A DNA stretch of 64,000 nt from VXNJ01 sp965249595 (GTDB lineage: Bacteria; Chloroflexota; UBA11872; VXNJ01). The DNA lies in assembly GCA_965249595.1 (NCBI GenBank), contig OZ252242.1, forward strand, positions 868,001-932,000. The letters are read 5' to 3'. Within the stretch, counting starts at the first letter, position 1, and each line of letters opens with the position of its first letter. Of the stretch, positions 61,910-64,000 are shown piece by piece. The notes under the pieces are model-generated. The model was not told where the DNA came from, searched no databases, and saw only the letters and a program-made list of their open reading frames with translations. The position numbers and the translations under genes were made by a program.

Positions 61910-62626
61910 CTAGTTGCTGCGGCGCTTCTGGCGCGCATCAAATTGGCGTTGCAGGTCGTCGGTGGCCCGTTCGAGCAGCTCGGCGCAGGCCTCTAATAGA
62001 TCATCGATTAGCGGGGCGTCCAAAAGCAGTTGCCGGCGCGCTGGCGGTATCACCAAATTGGCGGCGATCGTAAGGGCCGTGCCCAGGGCGTCATCGCCCA
62101 GATCCGGTTGCGAACGATAGAACCCGCCCAGGCGCATCAAAAGATGCCAGTAGCGAGTGAAATCACGCTGCAATTGACGCGTGCGGTCACAGCCGGCGGG
62201 CGATGGATCTCCCCACGGCACCCAAGTGACGTCGGCGACACCGGAGGGATCGGTTTGCAGCATTCGCCGGATCCGAAATCGCTTGCGCCCGAGCACGCGG
62301 ATATCGCGGGTTCGGCCAGGGCCTTCTTGGCAGTCGATGATCTCGCAGGCGGTCCCCATGCTGCAAAACGAAGTATCGGGATCACCGACTTCGTCACCGT
62401 CGGTGATCAGCACGATCCCGAAGGGGCGGCTTTCGCGCATGCATCGTTCGGTCATGGCCATATAGCGCGGCTCAAAAATGTGCAACGGCAATACGCTGCC
62501 GGGCAGGAGCACAGTATTGAGCGGAAAAAGATCGAGGCGGTGCGGCGTTTCAGAGATGCCAACTTCCTTTAGCTGACGGCGTAGACAAATGAACTGGTGG
62601 TGATGTTCCAAGATTAGTAACTGCAA
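61910..62626 (-). CDS. LON substrate-binding domain protein
   Basis: This protein of up to 238 residues consists of a stand-alone Lon N-terminal domain: LDLFPLNTVLLPGSVLPLHIFEPRY and GRKRFRI are the hallmarks, followed by a helical C-terminal part. No ATPase or protease domain is present, so it is not a Lon protease. The TTG at 62626 gives an N-terminal extension of about 30 residues beyond the domain; a TTG five codons later is an alternative. The function of these proteins is unknown. It precedes glcD by nine bases. Confidence 0.85.
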   Translation of the reverse strand: MQLLILEHHHQFICLRRQLKEVGISETPHRLDLFPLNTVLLPGSVLPLHIFEPRYMAMTERCMRESRPFGIVLITDGDEVGDPDTSFCSMGTACEIIDCQEGPGRTRDIRVLGRKRFRIRRMLQTDPSGVADVTWVPWGDPSPAGCDRTRQLQRDFTRYWHLLMRLGGFYRSQPDLGDDALGTALTIAANLVIPPARRQLLLDAPLIDDLLEACAELLERATDDLQRQFDARQKRRSN

Positions 62627-62674
62627 AAATTTAAGTGATGTTCCGTTTTGGCCCGCCAGTGACCTTTTTCCGAG

Positions 62675-64000
62675 ATGACTAATCCAGGATCAACCACCGA
62701 GCAGAATCTGCCGGATCAGTTGGTCAACATGCACGGTTTGGCGGGGCTGTCCGGCCCCTCGGCCGAGCTGGCCGATCAGTTGGGAGCGACCGATTCGTTA
62801 CTGGTCAGCCCGACCACCGCCGAATCGCTCGCCGCTACCCTGGCGATAGCGGCCGGCTGTTCGGCATCGGTTATCCCAATTGGCGCCGGCACCAAGCAAT
62901 CGCGCGGCAATCGGCCCAGCAGCGCCGACCTGCTGGTGAGCACGGCCAAGCTAAATAGGGTCATCGACCACCAGCCAGCCGACTTGACGGTATCGGTGCA
63001 AGCCGGTCTGCCGTTGTCCCTCTTGCAAACCCAGCTGGCCGAGAGCGGGCAATTCCTCCCGTTCGACCCGCCATGGGCGAGGCAGGCTACGTTGGGCGGG
63101 CTGATGGCCACTGCAGCAGAGGGTCCGCTGCGCCGTCGCTACGGGGCGCTGCGCGATCACCTACTGGGAGCCCGAATTGCCCAGCCTGACGGGACGATCG
63201 CAACTGCCGGCGGCCGTGTGGTCAAAAACGTTTCCGGGTACGATTTGACCCGCCTGCACACCGGGGCTTTTGGAACCTTGGGCGTCGTGACCGAGATGAA
63301 CTTTAAGGTCTGGCCACTGCCGCAAGCGGAAGCCACGGTGCTGTTGCGGTTGAGCGATCCAATAGCCGCTCTGGCCCGGTTGAGCGGAGCCCAGTTTTGG
63401 CCAATGGCGGCCGATTTGTATTTGGGTTCGGCGGTGCGCCGGGTTCAACCGGGCGCCGATGGCGATGAAGCGTGGCTGGCTTTGCGTTTTGGTGGTCGAG
63501 AGGCCGCGGTGCAACGCTCACTTAACGATGCAAATGAATTGTTCGGCACCGGGCAGGTGCTCGACGAGAGCGATTCGAAAGCGTTCTGGCAGCGGTCGGC
63601 CGGCCTGCAGGAAGGGTTCGAAGCGGGCGAATCCGCGGTGGCCGCCATCGCCCTGCCGGCGCTTCCCCGAATTGCCCTGATGCAAGCCGCCCGCGAACGC
63701 TGGCGGGGCGGCGATTTTGACTTTGCGTGCTGGGGACGGACCGAACATGGGTTGGCCTACTTGGCCCTGACCGGCCCGGCGGAGACCGCCGACGCGGTGT
63801 TCGCCGAACTGCGCTGGCTACGCGATCAGGCCTTGCGGCAGGGCGGCAGCTGTGTCTTTGAACACTTACCCGCCCATTTACGTGATTCACTTGACCCGTG
63901 GGGGCCGCCCGATCCGGTGGCGCTGCGGGTGATGAACGCTCTCAAGCGGGCGTTGGATCCAACCGGCACCCTGAACCCCGGCCGATACTTGGGCGGAATC
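62675..64000 (+). CDS. FAD-binding oxidoreductase, GlcE-like, 3' end outside window
   Basis: The ATG at 62675 opens a frame that runs to the edge (442 codons). The FAD-binding domain shows VIPIGAGTKQSRGNRP, ATLGGLMATAAEGPLRRRYG, GGRVVKNVSGYDLTRLHTG and FGTLGVVTEM, which match the GlcE subunit of glycolate oxidase. The last residues read LDPTGTLNPGRYLGG, typical of the C-terminus, so only a few codons are missing. It is divergent from the LON-domain/glcD pair and probably partners with GlcD. No ribosome site is obvious. Confidence 0.9.
   Translation, partial: MTNPGSTTEQNLPDQLVNMHGLAGLSGPSAELADQLGATDSLLVSPTTAESLAATLAIAAGCSASVIPIGAGTKQSRGNRPSSADLLVSTAKLNRVIDHQPADLTVSVQAGLPLSLLQTQLAESGQFLPFDPPWARQATLGGLMATAAEGPLRRRYGALRDHLLGARIAQPDGTIATAGGRVVKNVSGYDLTRLHTGAFGTLGVVTEMNFKVWPLPQAEATVLLRLSDPIAALARLSGAQFWPMAADLYLGSAVRRVQPGADGDEAWLALRFGGREAAVQRSLNDANELFGTGQVLDESDSKAFWQRSAGLQEGFEAGESAVAAIALPALPRIALMQAARERWRGGDFDFACWGRTEHGLAYLALTGPAETADAVFAELRWLRDQALRQGGSCVFEHLPAHLRDSLDPWGPPDPVALRVMNALKRALDPTGTLNPGRYLGGI

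Noticed and set aside
1..64000. CRISPR array or prophage
   Set aside because: No regularly spaced identical repeats and no phage structural or integrase genes were seen; the only mobile element is the group II intron.

Overview
The window reads as part of a chromosome of an aerobic, GC-rich bacterium. It carries a 2-oxo acid dehydrogenase complex with lipoate synthase, a caa3-type cytochrome c oxidase whose subunit II is fused to cytochrome c, heme A synthesis genes, peptidoglycan synthesis (Ddl), histidine synthesis and trehalose synthesis. My best guess at lineage is Chloroflexota (SAR202- or Dehalococcoidia-like), based on the overall gene mix and the sulfatase, Rieske, GlcD and ChbG content. 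No marker gene here settles it. No rRNA, convincing tRNA or CRISPR array was seen. Starts at TTG and GTG are frequent, and many neighbours are joined by 1- or 4-base overlaps.

Layout. 1-9.3 kb: E1alpha-E1beta-E2 operon (E2 runs off the left edge), lipA with a beta-trefoil lipoprotein, NhaA antiporter, an uncalled 52-residue membrane miniprotein, a TIM-barrel sugar isomerase and an O-antigen ligase-like protein. 9.5-15.2 kb: reductase, mnmE, a B12/radical SAM protein, an MDR dehydrogenase and an Rrf2 regulator. 15.2-19.3 kb: coxB-coxA-coxC-coxD. 19.4-21 kb: pyrE-ddl. 21-30.2 kb: a seven-gene minus-strand operon (membrane/coil protein, MoxR, DUF58, BatA-like, VWA, CCA-adding enzyme, small membrane protein). 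30.5-34 kb: sulfatase and ctaA-ctaB; ctaB carries a homopolymer frameshift.

34.3-42.1 kb is the most unusual stretch. It holds a Rieske oxygenase, a GOLPH3-like (GPP34) domain fused to a cytochrome P450, an MMPL/RND exporter and a COG2907 FAD oxidoreductase. Together they suggest oxidation and export of a lipid or isoprenoid; this is inference. 42.3-51.6 kb is a tight housekeeping operon: otsA, fmdB-like, dtd, hisZ, hisG, hisD, hisB, nadK, recN.

51.8-56.7 kb is a gene graveyard and mobile region. It contains a decayed short-chain dehydrogenase, an intact fatty acid desaturase plus a truncated second copy, and a group II intron with clear domains V and VI and a reverse transcriptase broken by two single-base insertions. 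56.7-64 kb is catabolic: tandem ChbG/YdjC deacetylases, a Gfo/Idh/MocA dehydrogenase, a MobA-like nucleotidyltransferase, GlcD, a LON-domain protein and a GlcE-like flavoprotein running off the right edge.
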